A DNA stretch of 64,000 nucleotides from an uncultured Verrucomicrobiota bacterium (lineage in GTDB: Bacteria; Verrucomicrobiota; Kiritimatiellia; CAIQIC01; Lenti-01): positions 62,001-126,000 of the forward strand of contig CALMBO010000013.1 in NCBI GenBank assembly GCA_937860055.1, written 5' to 3'. The notes beneath the pieces were generated by a model. The model made no database searches and was not told the origin of the DNA. It worked only from the letters and a program-made list of their open reading frames with translations. A program made the translations under genes and the position numbers. Shown here piece after piece: positions 1-8,805 of this stretch. How positions within the stretch are numbered: position 1 is the stretch's first letter; every line of letters begins with the position of its first letter.

Positions 1-516
1 CACCGCCACCTTTTCCGGCGGCACGCCGAGGAAATGGACGATCTCCGACTTGGCGAACTCCGAAATGGCCACGATGGCCCTGCTCCGGCGCGCGGCGGCG
101 GGATACAGCACATCCATCGTGCGCGCCGCAAGCCAGGAGACATCCTGCGGAAACCGCTTGTACTGCATGTCGAGGATGGAGACCACCTGCGGACACGCGC
201 ACGCCGCCGGCGCCGTGTAGCCCGGCGACCACAGCGCATCCACCCGCGCCCGCTTCGCCAGCCGCGGCAGCTGGATCTGCTCGGCCAGGATGCGCGCGAA
301 ACGGTTCGTGGCGGCGATTCCCGTCTCCACCACTTCCGCGCCGGGGAGCTCCCCGCGAAGCGGCCCGTCGTTTTCCACGTTGGAGAACAGCACCAGATCC
401 GGCCGGTCCGGGAAGCGCAAGAGCGCGCGGAGGGTCTCCCGCAAATAGGTTTCCGATCCCCCCACCTCGCCGGGAAGATAGAAGAGCGCGTTAACGCCCA
501 GCCGCAGGGCGGTCAT
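1..516 (-). CDS. GT4-type glycosyltransferase, N-terminal part (cut by window edge)
   Basis: Reading the minus strand from the ATG at 516 gives 172 open codons running off the window at base 1, so only the N-terminal half is seen. The start reads MTALRLGVNALFYLPGEVGG, followed by SETYLRETLRAL; a VNA-PGE-GGSETY opening is typical of GT4 glycosyltransferases whose N-terminal Rossmann domain binds the acceptor. Later segments (WSPGYTAP, AIVAISEFAKSEI near residue 150) match the usual GT4 SxFxxxEI region. The donor-binding C-terminal domain lies outside the window. The start codon sits 26 bases inside the end of the DUF2304 gene, so translation is probably coupled. It is the last visible gene of the polysaccharide operon; sugar specificity is unknown. 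Confidence 0.85.
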   Translation of the reverse strand, partial: MTALRLGVNALFYLPGEVGGSETYLRETLRALLRFPDRPDLVLFSNVENDGPLRGELPGAEVVETGIAATNRFARILAEQIQLPRLAKRARVDALWSPGYTAPAACACPQVVSILDMQYKRFPQDVSWLAARTMDVLYPAAARRSRAIVAISEFAKSEIVHFLGVPPEKVAV

Positions 517-985
517 CGGCCCTCTCCTTGGACGCCGGCGGCAGCGAACCGAGCCGGCGCTCCAGCTCGTGGATCCGCGCCTCCAGGATCGCGCACCGGG
601 AGGCCGTCGCCGCCGCCTTGTCGTTCAAAGCCGACAGCGCAATCGAGAAATGGAACGACACGAGGACCAGGAAGACGAACACCACGGCGACCACGGAGGT
701 GACGTATTGCATGCCGAACCATTCGCGGGCCGCGTCCATCACCTGCGGGAAGAAGGCGGCCAGCGTGATCATCGCCGCCGTCGCCAGCCACAGCACGGCG
801 TATTTTTCCCGCAGCTTGTATCCGCGGATCGCCAGCAGCGTGATCAGGAAGACCCCCACGCTGACGATGCCCATCAGCGCGCGGATGCGCATCATCTGGG
901 TCGCGCCCGCCAGCCAGGGGGCGGCCGCCAGGCCCGCCCCGGCCAGAACCAGCAACGCCGCCAGCGCCAGGAAGAATCTTTTCAT
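491..985 (-). CDS. DUF2304 family small membrane protein
   Basis: A 164-residue protein starting MKRFFLALAALL at 985. Hydrophobic segments at about residues 5-28, 36-52, 66-84 and 93-115 are followed by a charged, probably coiled-coil tail (CAILEARIHELERRLGSL). The core LREKYAVLWLATAAMI and the tail match DUF2304 proteins, which are commonly found beside DPM1-like GT2 glycosyltransferases in polysaccharide clusters, as here. They are thought to accompany the glycosyltransferase at the membrane, but the role is not established. Its ATG overlaps the stop of the upstream GT2 gene by four bases, and its 3' end overlaps the next GT4 gene by 26 bases. Confidence 0.8.
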   Translation of the reverse strand: MKRFFLALAALLVLAGAGLAAAPWLAGATQMMRIRALMGIVSVGVFLITLLAIRGYKLREKYAVLWLATAAMITLAAFFPQVMDAAREWFGMQYVTSVVAVVFVFLVLVSFHFSIALSALNDKAAATASRCAILEARIHELERRLGSLPPASKERADDRPAAGR

Positions 986-1761
986 CGGCCCGCGCCTCCC
1001 TTCTTGATGAAGGCCGCCGAGCCCCGCGGATCCACCGAACGGAGCCGGTCCACGAACAGCGCCAGGAAGACCTTCGCCGCGAAATTCACCGTCCCCCACG
1101 CGCGCAGGGAGGAATGGCCCGCCTGCCGCGGCTTGAAGGCCACCGGCACCTCCTCCAGCGAGAACCCCTGCCGCCGCAGCAGCGCAATGGCCTCGGCCTC
1201 CGGATAATCCGATGGATAATGGAGGGCGAAGCATTGCAGCAGCGGCCGCGACACCAGCCAGAATCCCGAGGTGGGATCCGTGATCCGCTTCCGGCAGATG
1301 ATCGACACGAAAAGCGCGAGCCCCTTCAGCACCCGGCGCCGGAGCCAGTTGCCATGGTAGGTGCTGCCTTCCCCGTAGCGCGTGCCCACGACCAGGTCGG
1401 TGGGATGGCGCAGCATCGCCTCGACCAGCTTGCGCGCCTCGGCCGGCGGATGCTGGCCATCCGCATCCAGCCGGAGCAGGTAGTCGTAGCCGCTTTCCAG
1501 CGCATCCTTGAACCCCGTCTGGACCGCCGGCCCCACCCCCAGGTTGCACGGCAGGCGGAGCACGCGCGCACCGCAGGCCCGGGCCGCCGCGGCGGTGCCG
1601 TCGGCCGAGCCGTCGTCCACCACCGCCACCGCGGCGCCCGGCAGATGTTCGCGGACCTCCGCCAGCAGCCCCGGCAAGGCTTCTTCCTCGTTGTAGGCGG
1701 GAATCAGGACCAGCGTTCGCGCAAGGAAGGACTGGATGGAGTTGTCCATAGCACCGGTCAC
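982..1761 (-). CDS. GT2 glycosyltransferase, DPM1/DPG-synthase-like
   Basis: A 259-residue GT-A fold glycosyltransferase. LVLIPAYNEEEALPGLL opens the nucleotide-sugar domain, VVDDGSADGT is the classic GT2 loop, and LRLDADGQHPP carries the DxD metal site. The following VVGTRYGEGST and ITDPTSGFWLVSR segments are characteristic of dolichyl- or polyprenyl-phosphate sugar synthases. These transfer a sugar to a lipid phosphate that GT-C enzymes then use, and GT-C-like membrane proteins lie directly upstream. There is no C-terminal membrane anchor; the adjacent DUF2304 protein may supply membrane attachment (inference). The start is a GTG at 1761 overlapping the preceding stop; an in-frame ATG at 1749 is the alternative. 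Confidence 0.85.
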   Translation of the reverse strand: MTGAMDNSIQSFLARTLVLIPAYNEEEALPGLLAEVREHLPGAAVAVVDDGSADGTAAAARACGARVLRLPCNLGVGPAVQTGFKDALESGYDYLLRLDADGQHPPAEARKLVEAMLRHPTDLVVGTRYGEGSTYHGNWLRRRVLKGLALFVSIICRKRITDPTSGFWLVSRPLLQCFALHYPSDYPEAEAIALLRRQGFSLEEVPVAFKPRQAGHSSLRAWGTVNFAAKVFLALFVDRLRSVDPRGSAAFIKKGGAGR

Positions 1762-4058
1762 TGTGGCACGGAACCGCCGTCCGGTTCAATTCGAATGATG
1801 ATCTGCCGCACCAGGACCCCGAGGTCGGCGGAGTAGCCGCGCAACCCCTGCGACGCCGGATCGTAGGGCCGCTTTACGCTCAAGGTGTAGATGCCGGTCC
1901 CGGCACGCGGCCCATCCTCCGCCGGACGGTGCAGGACTCCCCGGACCGCCTGGGTTCCCTCCGCCACTTCCAGCCGCAGCGGTTCGCCGCCCCATGGCGG
2001 CGCAATCCGCAGCTCCTGCGACGCCCAATCCGGTGTCGGCGGCCGCCAGCCGCAGCGGGCTTCCCATGCCACGCTCCCGCCCGGAGGCGGCACCGGCCCG
2101 ATGATGCCGCTTCCCTGCCGGCTCCACGTCGCACCGTCCCGGATCTGCCCCCACGGTCCCCGAAGGCCGATCGGACTCCCGTCCAACGCCTTGATCTGGC
2201 CGGAGGTTTCCACCTCCCCCAGGGGGACGAGGCGGGAAAAGGCGTTCTCCACCGTGCGATACCCGCCTTCCGCCGGGAAGAAGTTCTTCGCCTTCACCGA
2301 TGGAAACTTCCCGGTTGCGGCATGAACCGGTTCCAGTTTCAGCCCCTCTTCCAGCGTGGTGGGCGACCAGCTTGTCGCCACCCAGACTTCCTGGCTCGCG
2401 GCCAGCCCGCCCAGCCAATGCGCCACCTCCGGCCAATGGTCCCGCGCGCCGCCTTCCCCCAACCCCAGCACGCGGTGTTTCAGTCCCGCCGCATAGGGAA
2501 TGCTGTGCGCATAGTAATCGAACACCACGAGGCGGTCGGTCCCGATCCGTTCCGCCACGGCGCGGACCCAGCCGGCCGCGCCCCGCTCGTTCATTCCCGC
2601 ATAGGCGGCCGGCCAGCGGACCAGGTTCGCCCCGCCCGCCCCGATCGCCAGGGCCAGGGCCAGCATCGCCCGGCCTTGCCGGGAAATTCCGGCCATCCCC
2701 GCCGCCAGCGGCGCGGATAGCAAGGTGACGCCCGCCAACGCCACCGGCAGGAACCGCCGCTGGCTCCACAATCCCACCGGAATCTCCGTGCCCTTGATGA
2801 ACAGGAAAAACAGCGCTCCCCAGCACAGCGCCATCAGCCAGAAACGTTCCCGGATCGGCCGCCCCTTTGCCAGCACCGCCCCGGCGCCGGCCAGCGCCAG
2901 TCCGGCGCACGGCCAGCCGATTCCGTCCCATGTGGTGGAGGCACCCTTTCGCAGGATCTCGCCGGCGGGACCCGGCAGCAAAATGATCACCGCGCCGGGC
3001 AGCAGGCACGACGCCAGCCAACCCCAAGGCGTCGCCCGGCCGTCCACCCGCCGGAGCCACGCGCGGACCGGCTCGCGGAATCCCGCCCACAGCGCGGGCA
3101 GGGAGGCCGCCAGCAGGATCGCCAGTGCAAATCCGACGGCCTGGTGCTCGGGAGCGGAAAACAGGATTTGCTTCAACGTGCGCCAGCGCGTCCAATCCCC
3201 GTAGGGCTGGCACACCCAGCGCGTCATGGCCCACGCGGGAAAAATTCCCGCCAGCCCTCCCGCCGCCATCGCCGCCGCCGATTTCCAATCCTTTCGCTCC
3301 AGCATCAGGCCCAGCCCCACCGGTATCGCCAGCACGACCAGCGTGGGATGGTAGCTGACCGCCAATCCCAGGGCGAAACCCGCCACCAGCGCAATGCCGT
3401 CCTTCACGGGACGCACGGTAGCTGTCGCGACAACCCCCGCCACCAGAGCGGCACCGACGCCTTCCGCATAATATCCGCGCAGGAACCAGGCCGGCCAAGC
3501 TGTAGCCAACACCAGCGCCGCCGTTGTCGCCAGGCCGCGCCCGCCGCCGGCGCAAAATCCCGACACCAGCACCAGCGCCAGCCACAGCGCGCCGACCAGC
3601 GGCACGAACCGTTCCGGCGCCAGCGCCGGTGCGATCCCCGCCGCCGCGAGCGACAGCACCGGCATGAAGAAGGGCTGCGCCTCCACTGACTGCCAGCCCG
3701 ACAACTGGAACACCCGGTCGCGCGTCGGCCGCCCCACCGGCCCGCGGTGCAGCAGGAAATTCTCCCGCAGCTCCGGAGGCGCCTCCGCCAGCACGGCATC
3801 CGGATCATGGAATCCGCGCCCGTCGAGGAACGCCTGCGCCAAATGCCGGTAGGTCATGTTGTCCAGCCCCGTGAAGCTGTCGTCGTGCGGACAACAAACC
3901 AGCCATCCCCCGCCCAGCAGCCACAGGCCGACCAGGCCGGCCCGGGCGGCGCGGCCGGCTTGGCGCCAGCGCGCAGCCAGCGCCGGCCACGTCCAGGCCA
4001 GCAATGCCGCCAGCGGCAGCAATGTCGCCAGCATCAGGATGGTCATCCACAACCGCAT
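1758..4058 (-). CDS. large polytopic membrane protein, GT-C-like
   Basis: A 766-residue protein starting MRLWMTILMLATLL with roughly a dozen hydrophobic segments in the first 480 residues and a soluble, probably periplasmic C-terminal third of about 270 residues. An acidic pair (HDDSFTGLDN, near residue 60) lies in the first loop after the N-terminal membrane helices. That is where GT-C glycosyltransferases carry their catalytic acidic residues. With the polyprenyl-phosphate-sugar-synthase-like GT2 immediately downstream, a lipid-linked-sugar transferase is plausible, but no signature fixes the family. It starts one base after the preceding gene stops. Confidence 0.6.
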   Translation of the reverse strand: MRLWMTILMLATLLPLAALLAWTWPALAARWRQAGRAARAGLVGLWLLGGGWLVCCPHDDSFTGLDNMTYRHLAQAFLDGRGFHDPDAVLAEAPPELRENFLLHRGPVGRPTRDRVFQLSGWQSVEAQPFFMPVLSLAAAGIAPALAPERFVPLVGALWLALVLVSGFCAGGGRGLATTAALVLATAWPAWFLRGYYAEGVGAALVAGVVATATVRPVKDGIALVAGFALGLAVSYHPTLVVLAIPVGLGLMLERKDWKSAAAMAAGGLAGIFPAWAMTRWVCQPYGDWTRWRTLKQILFSAPEHQAVGFALAILLAASLPALWAGFREPVRAWLRRVDGRATPWGWLASCLLPGAVIILLPGPAGEILRKGASTTWDGIGWPCAGLALAGAGAVLAKGRPIRERFWLMALCWGALFFLFIKGTEIPVGLWSQRRFLPVALAGVTLLSAPLAAGMAGISRQGRAMLALALAIGAGGANLVRWPAAYAGMNERGAAGWVRAVAERIGTDRLVVFDYYAHSIPYAAGLKHRVLGLGEGGARDHWPEVAHWLGGLAASQEVWVATSWSPTTLEEGLKLEPVHAATGKFPSVKAKNFFPAEGGYRTVENAFSRLVPLGEVETSGQIKALDGSPIGLRGPWGQIRDGATWSRQGSGIIGPVPPPGGSVAWEARCGWRPPTPDWASQELRIAPPWGGEPLRLEVAEGTQAVRGVLHRPAEDGPRAGTGIYTLSVKRPYDPASQGLRGYSADLGVLVRQIIIRIEPDGGSVPQ

Positions 4059-4059
4059 T

Positions 4060-5814
4060 TCACCATTTCCGTCCCACCTGCCAGATATCCAGATAGAGCG
4101 AAAACCTCCATGTCTCTATTTCATACCCGGACAGTTGTTCTTCCAAGTCCCGATTGTCCTCCTCCGCCCTTTCCCTCGCCCGCTCGCTTTCCGCCGCCAG
4201 CGCCGGCTGAAGGATCCGCATCACGGACGAGACCGGAGGCGAAAACTGCGGACGGTCCCTCAGGAAATACACCGGACCGGCCGCCGCGGGGATGTCCTTC
4301 ACCTCCGAAACCGTCCGCGGATGCAGCGACCGGACCACATCGCCCTGCCCCGAGGCGAATCCCGACATGGGGCGGGCCAGCACCGTCGCCGCCGGATCCA
4401 GGGCCAGCAGGAACCTCGCCACATCCGATTCCGCCGGCCCGCCCGAAGGAAGATGCGCGGGAGGAAGCGCCAACCCCGCCGCCGAGGCCAACACCAGCCC
4501 CGCGCCCAGGAACCCATGCCCTTTCCGGGTGTTCCATCTGTTCCAGAGAACATCGAAAACCAGGCCGCCCAGGCAGGCGGTCGCGAGCAGGAGGCTCCAT
4601 CCTTCGCGCTGGTAGTTTGTGAACTGGAACAACCCAAGATGCACATTGACGCTCGTCAGCAAACCCCAAGCACCGACCACGCGCCAGGCCGCCTCGCGCT
4701 TCCGCCAGCCGCCAACCAGCGCCAGGACGAACACCACGGTCGTCGCCAGCGCCAGGGCGTCGAGCATTCCCGACGCATATCCGGTGCGCTTGATCGACAG
4801 GAAGTCCGCCGCCAGCGTTCGCAACACGTCGCCCCACCCCGCACCGGCCTGCTCCATCAACCCGTATTGGCCGGTCAACATCGACGCGATCACCATGCCG
4901 CGCGCCGGCGGCAGGCGGAAGGCCATGCCCAGCGCCAAGGCAAACGCCAGCGCCAGGATCGCCAGCAGGATCCACCGTCCACGCCCCGCCTCCCGGTCCA
5001 GGAGGAGCAGGACCGCCAGCAGGACCAGCGCGTGCAGCAACATCATCGGCACCGAAACCGCCAGCGCGGCCAGCACCAGCGCCAGCCATCCCCGCCGGCC
5101 GGACGAATACGCCCACAGCGCCGCCGGAATCAGCAGGAGCCCCAGTTGGTTGGCGAAACAGCCCACGCCCGTTTTCTGAAGCAGCCAGAACACCGGGCAT
5201 CCCGCCACCAGGGCCGCCGCCGAAAGTCCCGCCACCCGGCCCCGGACCTGCGCCAGCAACACATGGGCGCCGAGGGCCAAGCCCATGCCGAAGAAGGCGC
5301 CGCCGAACCGCGCCATCCAATAGGGATGCCCCTGCAGCAGCCATGCGGGAAAAGCCAGCACCCACGAATAGGCTGGCGGATAGTCCCCGTTGCCCACCCG
5401 TCCCTGTTCCAGCACATCGCGCAGGAAACCCAGATGGCTATAGGCATCCGATTGACCCAGCGCCCACGTTTGCAACGGATGGATCAGCCGGACCGCTCCC
5501 GCCAGCAGCAGGACCGCCAGCAGCGCGCCATCCCAGGACGGCGGCGGCGCGGTCCGGATTTTCCGGCGCGCCAGCAGGCCCCCGCCGATCCACGCCGCCA
5601 GCCAGATCGCCAGCGCCGCTCCCGCGCCGATCCGGGAACCATTGCACAAGCTGCCGAGCAAGGCGGCGGACGCCAGGCCCGCCACCATCGAAGCAAACAG
5701 CCATTCGCCGGCGGAACGCCATTTCATTCGCGCCAACGCCCATGCCGGTACAAGCAAATACAGCATCGCCTGCAGGGCCGCCACCTGGGCCGCATGGAGC
5801 AGCATGGTGCTCAT
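4060..5814 (-). CDS. polytopic membrane protein, GT-C-like, unknown specificity
   Basis: A 584-residue protein beginning MSTMLLHAAQVAALQAML at 5814, chosen because its ATG overlaps the upstream stop by four bases; the longer open frame upstream is only a shadow of the GT2 gene. At least ten hydrophobic helices span most of the protein, and a charged tail follows (SERARERAEEDNRDLEEQLS, a short coiled coil). The loop GQSDAYSHLGFLRDVLEQG near residue 110, with acidic residues after the first helices and a PPAYSWVLAFP segment, resembles GT-C or polymerase-like membrane glycosyltransferases. Family assignment is uncertain. It is embedded in the glycosyltransferase operon. Confidence 0.55.
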   Translation of the reverse strand: MSTMLLHAAQVAALQAMLYLLVPAWALARMKWRSAGEWLFASMVAGLASAALLGSLCNGSRIGAGAALAIWLAAWIGGGLLARRKIRTAPPPSWDGALLAVLLLAGAVRLIHPLQTWALGQSDAYSHLGFLRDVLEQGRVGNGDYPPAYSWVLAFPAWLLQGHPYWMARFGGAFFGMGLALGAHVLLAQVRGRVAGLSAAALVAGCPVFWLLQKTGVGCFANQLGLLLIPAALWAYSSGRRGWLALVLAALAVSVPMMLLHALVLLAVLLLLDREAGRGRWILLAILALAFALALGMAFRLPPARGMVIASMLTGQYGLMEQAGAGWGDVLRTLAADFLSIKRTGYASGMLDALALATTVVFVLALVGGWRKREAAWRVVGAWGLLTSVNVHLGLFQFTNYQREGWSLLLATACLGGLVFDVLWNRWNTRKGHGFLGAGLVLASAAGLALPPAHLPSGGPAESDVARFLLALDPAATVLARPMSGFASGQGDVVRSLHPRTVSEVKDIPAAAGPVYFLRDRPQFSPPVSSVMRILQPALAAESERARERAEEDNRDLEEQLSGYEIETWRFSLYLDIWQVGRKW

Positions 5815-6767
5815 CCGCGATGCCTCCATCGCTGGAGCGCGCGGAACCATCCCGACGGCAGGCGCGCCATCACCCGGGCCCACGCCTTGAACCAGGCCGA
5901 TTCCCCGCCCGGCAGGATCTGCTCGCGCACCACTTCCGGCGTCAGCGCGCCGCCCGCGCGGGCATAGGCCAGGAATTTCACCGTCCCCAGGCCGTGCGCC
6001 CGGCGGAACGAGCGCAGCGATTCCCGGCAGGCTTCCGCGCCATAGACGGGCTCCAGCAGCGCGCACAGGCGCCGCCAGCCATCCAGCACATCCATCAGCG
6101 ACGACGTCCAGGTGAATACCTCCGTCGTGCCGCATCGGTTCCGCACCAGCGGCTTCGCGATCATCGGGATTTCCCGCCCGCGGCACAGCTCCATGATCGC
6201 GCCCACATGCGCGAACCAGGTGCCGAGATAGCGGCGGCGGTCCGCCTTTTCCCAGTCCGCCTTCCGCACCACGCAGGCGCCGATGAAGCCGATGGACCAC
6301 GAACACTCGCGCCAGAAGCGGTCGGCGGGCATCCTCGCATCCGCGCGCAGCGGAAGCGAAACGGGTTTCAGCGTCCTGCTGAAATCGGCGTTGACCGACG
6401 AGTAGTTCGCGTAGACGAAGGGGACGTCTTCCCTTTCCAGGATGCGCAACACGCGCTCCACGGCGCCGGGGACCAGCCGGTCGTCTTCGCCCAGCAGCCA
6501 GGCATAGCGGCACGTGTTCACGTCCACCGAGCGCAGGATGTTGCCGTCGATCCCCAGGTTCTTCTCGTTGCGGGACACGTGGACGAACGGATATTCGGCC
6601 TTCAGGACTTCCAGCGCCGCATCGTTGGTGCCATCCATCGAATCGTCGGAAATGAAAACGGGTATCCCGGACTCGCGGCCGCCCGCCACGGCAATGGATC
6701 GCACGGTTTCCAGCAGCTGCTCCGGCCGCTTGTAGGTCGGAATGCTGATGCCCAGCAGCGGATTCAT
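5811..6767 (-). CDS. GT2 family glycosyltransferase
   Basis: A 318-residue GT-A enzyme. GISIPTYKRPEQLLETVRS and ISDDSMDGTND are the N-terminal GT2 motifs, and LLGEDDRLVPGAVERVL places the metal-binding acidic residues near position 95. The C-terminal region contains FIGACVVRK and a basic tail (WFRALQRWRHRG) that could associate with the membrane face. ATGA overlaps occur on both sides. It probably adds one sugar to the growing glycan on the cytoplasmic face; donor and acceptor cannot be read from sequence. Confidence 0.85.
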   Translation of the reverse strand: MNPLLGISIPTYKRPEQLLETVRSIAVAGGRESGIPVFISDDSMDGTNDAALEVLKAEYPFVHVSRNEKNLGIDGNILRSVDVNTCRYAWLLGEDDRLVPGAVERVLRILEREDVPFVYANYSSVNADFSRTLKPVSLPLRADARMPADRFWRECSWSIGFIGACVVRKADWEKADRRRYLGTWFAHVGAIMELCRGREIPMIAKPLVRNRCGTTEVFTWTSSLMDVLDGWRRLCALLEPVYGAEACRESLRSFRRAHGLGTVKFLAYARAGGALTPEVVREQILPGGESAWFKAWARVMARLPSGWFRALQRWRHRG

Positions 6768-8053
6768 TGCTTCACCGCCGGTTGCGGGCTCGGGAGCGGA
6801 CCGGCGGAGGCCGCGACCTCCTGCCACCATGCCTGCATGAACAGGATCAAGGCCGGAATGTATTCATAGTAGAAGGGAATCGGCGAAAACAAGGCGAACC
6901 CCAGGGTGGCCAGGGCCATGATCCGCGTTGCATCCGCCGGCGTTTTCATCCGTTTTGCATTCCCGGCCAGAACAATGGCAAATCCGCCAAGTGCCGCAAG
7001 TGTCAGGAACCGGTCCTGGCCCGCGAGATAAAACAGATTGCTGAATCCGATGCACTCCAGGATCATGGCCGGGTTGAATTCGAATGTTTCCCGGCCCACG
7101 GTGGCATACTGCCGCATGGGAGTCCACAAGACGGCAACCGGGTCCTTCACCAGGAACGGGCCGTAGATCAGCAAGGATGTGGCTGCGGCAATGCCCACCA
7201 AAAGAACCGCCCGGCGCCAGGAAAACGCCCGCCACCAATACCACCCCAGGATAGGCACGAACAGAATGGCCGGCTGGCGCATCGCACAGACCAAACCCAG
7301 CACCACGGCGCTTGCCGCATTCTGCCGGCAATGAAGCAGGACCGGCAACGCCGTCAATGCCAGCCAGTAGGGCGCCGTGTGGCCCTGAATGACGAACCGC
7401 AGGATGAGCGGCGAAAGGAAAAACATCCCCGCCAGCAATGTCCAGGCCCAGAGTTGCCAAACCGGAATGCGGCGGAGCGCGAATCCCCTGAACTGCATGA
7501 ACCAGATCGCGCCCATGATCGCCAGGCAGACCAGCGTGGTATACCGCAGGTCCACGCCCGCCAGGGTCGCCGGAATATATGCCTCCCACAATGCGGGCGG
7601 ATACGGCAGATGAATCGGCCACGGGAAAAAGTGCACCCGGTAGGGAAATATACCGGACATCCAATCATGGATCGCCTGCTGGATCTGCGGGAGCATGTCG
7701 CCCAATTCGGGCGCAATCGGCAATCGGTGGATCCAACACCCGCGCGCCACCAGGCCCGCGACGGCAAATGCGATCAACGCCGCACCGGCCATCCGCACGG
7801 TCCAGCGTCCCGGCGCATCCATGTGGTCAGCCGCCGCGTTGGCCCCCCCCCCGTTGGCATGCGGATTCCATCGCAGCAGCGGCCACCAAGGCAGGGCGCA
7901 TGCCACCATGGCCAACCCCATCAAGGCATAGGCCAACCAGGCCGGCTGAATCATCATCGCCACCCGGTATTGGCCCGCCAGGATGGCGTGCATGACCAGC
8001 AGGGAAGCAAATCCCGGCAACCACCATGCTTTCGAAAAACGCCGGGAGTTCAT
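6764..8053 (-). CDS. polytopic membrane protein, putative GT-C mannosyltransferase-like
   Basis: A 429-residue protein starting MNSRRFSKAWWLPGFASL, with about eleven hydrophobic segments. A loop after the third helix (IQQAIHDWMSGIFPYR followed by HLPYPPALWEAYIP) has the arrangement seen in membrane mannosyltransferases and related GT-C proteins, including the conserved PYPP. The end is a short soluble tail. The gene contains a run of ten C at 7843-7852, encoding glycines near residue 68 in a variable loop, which could slip and change frame. The start ATG overlaps the preceding stop. Exact donor and acceptor are unknown. Confidence 0.6.
   Translation of the reverse strand: MNSRRFSKAWWLPGFASLLVMHAILAGQYRVAMMIQPAWLAYALMGLAMVACALPWWPLLRWNPHANGGGANAAADHMDAPGRWTVRMAGAALIAFAVAGLVARGCWIHRLPIAPELGDMLPQIQQAIHDWMSGIFPYRVHFFPWPIHLPYPPALWEAYIPATLAGVDLRYTTLVCLAIMGAIWFMQFRGFALRRIPVWQLWAWTLLAGMFFLSPLILRFVIQGHTAPYWLALTALPVLLHCRQNAASAVVLGLVCAMRQPAILFVPILGWYWWRAFSWRRAVLLVGIAAATSLLIYGPFLVKDPVAVLWTPMRQYATVGRETFEFNPAMILECIGFSNLFYLAGQDRFLTLAALGGFAIVLAGNAKRMKTPADATRIMALATLGFALFSPIPFYYEYIPALILFMQAWWQEVAASAGPLPSPQPAVKQ
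7843..7852. repeat. homopolymer run of 10 C inside a membrane-protein gene
   Basis: Ten consecutive C on the plus strand (G in the coding strand) encode part of a glycine run between two membrane helices. Loss or gain of one base would frameshift the gene early, after about 68 codons. Runs of this length are known slippage sites in phase-variable surface genes of other bacteria; no variation can be seen in one sequence. Confidence 0.8.
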
Positions 8054-8805
8054 CTGTTCCTCGCCGGAGTTTGTCGCGGGGCGGGCACGCCGGGCAACGC
8101 GCGGTAGATGTCCGCCAGCGCGCTCGCCAGCGCCGGCCGCCAACGCTGGCGGAACGAAAAATATTTTTTCAGCAGGCGGCGGTAGTCCTGCTGGAACGCC
8201 TCGTCCATGCGCAGGGAACTGGCTCCGCCTTGCGCATAGTCGGCCACCAGCAGGGGCAGGTGCTCGAACCGCAGCGACGGATCCGCGAAACAATCCATGT
8301 TGAACACCCAGTCCGCCTGCTGCTTGTACCGGACGTCGAACCCGCGCCCGCCGAACGCCGCGCGCGGGTAGAAGATCGCCTGCTGGCAGATGTTGGTGCG
8401 CGCCAGCTTCGCTCCATCGAAGGCGCCCGCATAGCGGTCGCCCGTGGCCGCGCGCCGCACATCGCCGTAATACACCGTCCGCGCAGCCTTCAAAAACGGC
8501 CGCGCGTCGTCCATCCGGATGCGCAGGCGGTCGTCGGCGCCCAGGAACAGGAGGAAATCGCCCGAAGCCCTGGACACGGCGCGGTTCATGGCCTCGTAGA
8601 TCCCGCCATCCGGCCGGCTTTCCATCCGCAACCGCGGATCGCCCAGGCGGCGCAGGATTTCCACGGAGCCATCGGTCGAGGCACCGTCCTGCACCACCCA
8701 TTCGTCCCCTCCGCCCAGCGCCGCCAGGACGGATGCCGCCGCCGCCGGCAATTCGCCTTTCGAATCGCGGCAGACGGTGACGACGCTGATGGACGGGAGG
8801 TTCAT
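8050..8805 (-). CDS. GT2 family glycosyltransferase
   Basis: A 251-residue GT2 enzyme. SISVVTVCRDSKGEL, VVQDGASTDGSVEIL and ESRPDGGIYEAMNRAV match the WcaA/WcaE-like group, in which SEPDxGIYDAMNKG is the hallmark. LFLGADDRLRI provides the acidic metal site. A later segment, QQAIFYPRAAFGG, is the typical acceptor-side motif of the same group. ATGA overlaps occur at both ends. A close relative lies in the same operon at 20460-21311, suggesting duplication and divergence in the cluster. Confidence 0.88.
   Translation of the reverse strand: MNLPSISVVTVCRDSKGELPAAAASVLAALGGGDEWVVQDGASTDGSVEILRRLGDPRLRMESRPDGGIYEAMNRAVSRASGDFLLFLGADDRLRIRMDDARPFLKAARTVYYGDVRRAATGDRYAGAFDGAKLARTNICQQAIFYPRAAFGGRGFDVRYKQQADWVFNMDCFADPSLRFEHLPLLVADYAQGGASSLRMDEAFQQDYRRLLKKYFSFRQRWRPALASALADIYRALPGVPAPRQTPARNR

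Noticed and set aside
3856..5967. Plus-strand open frame of 703 codons
   Set aside because: It is antisense to two membrane-protein genes; its glutamine/arginine/proline composition is typical of a shadow.
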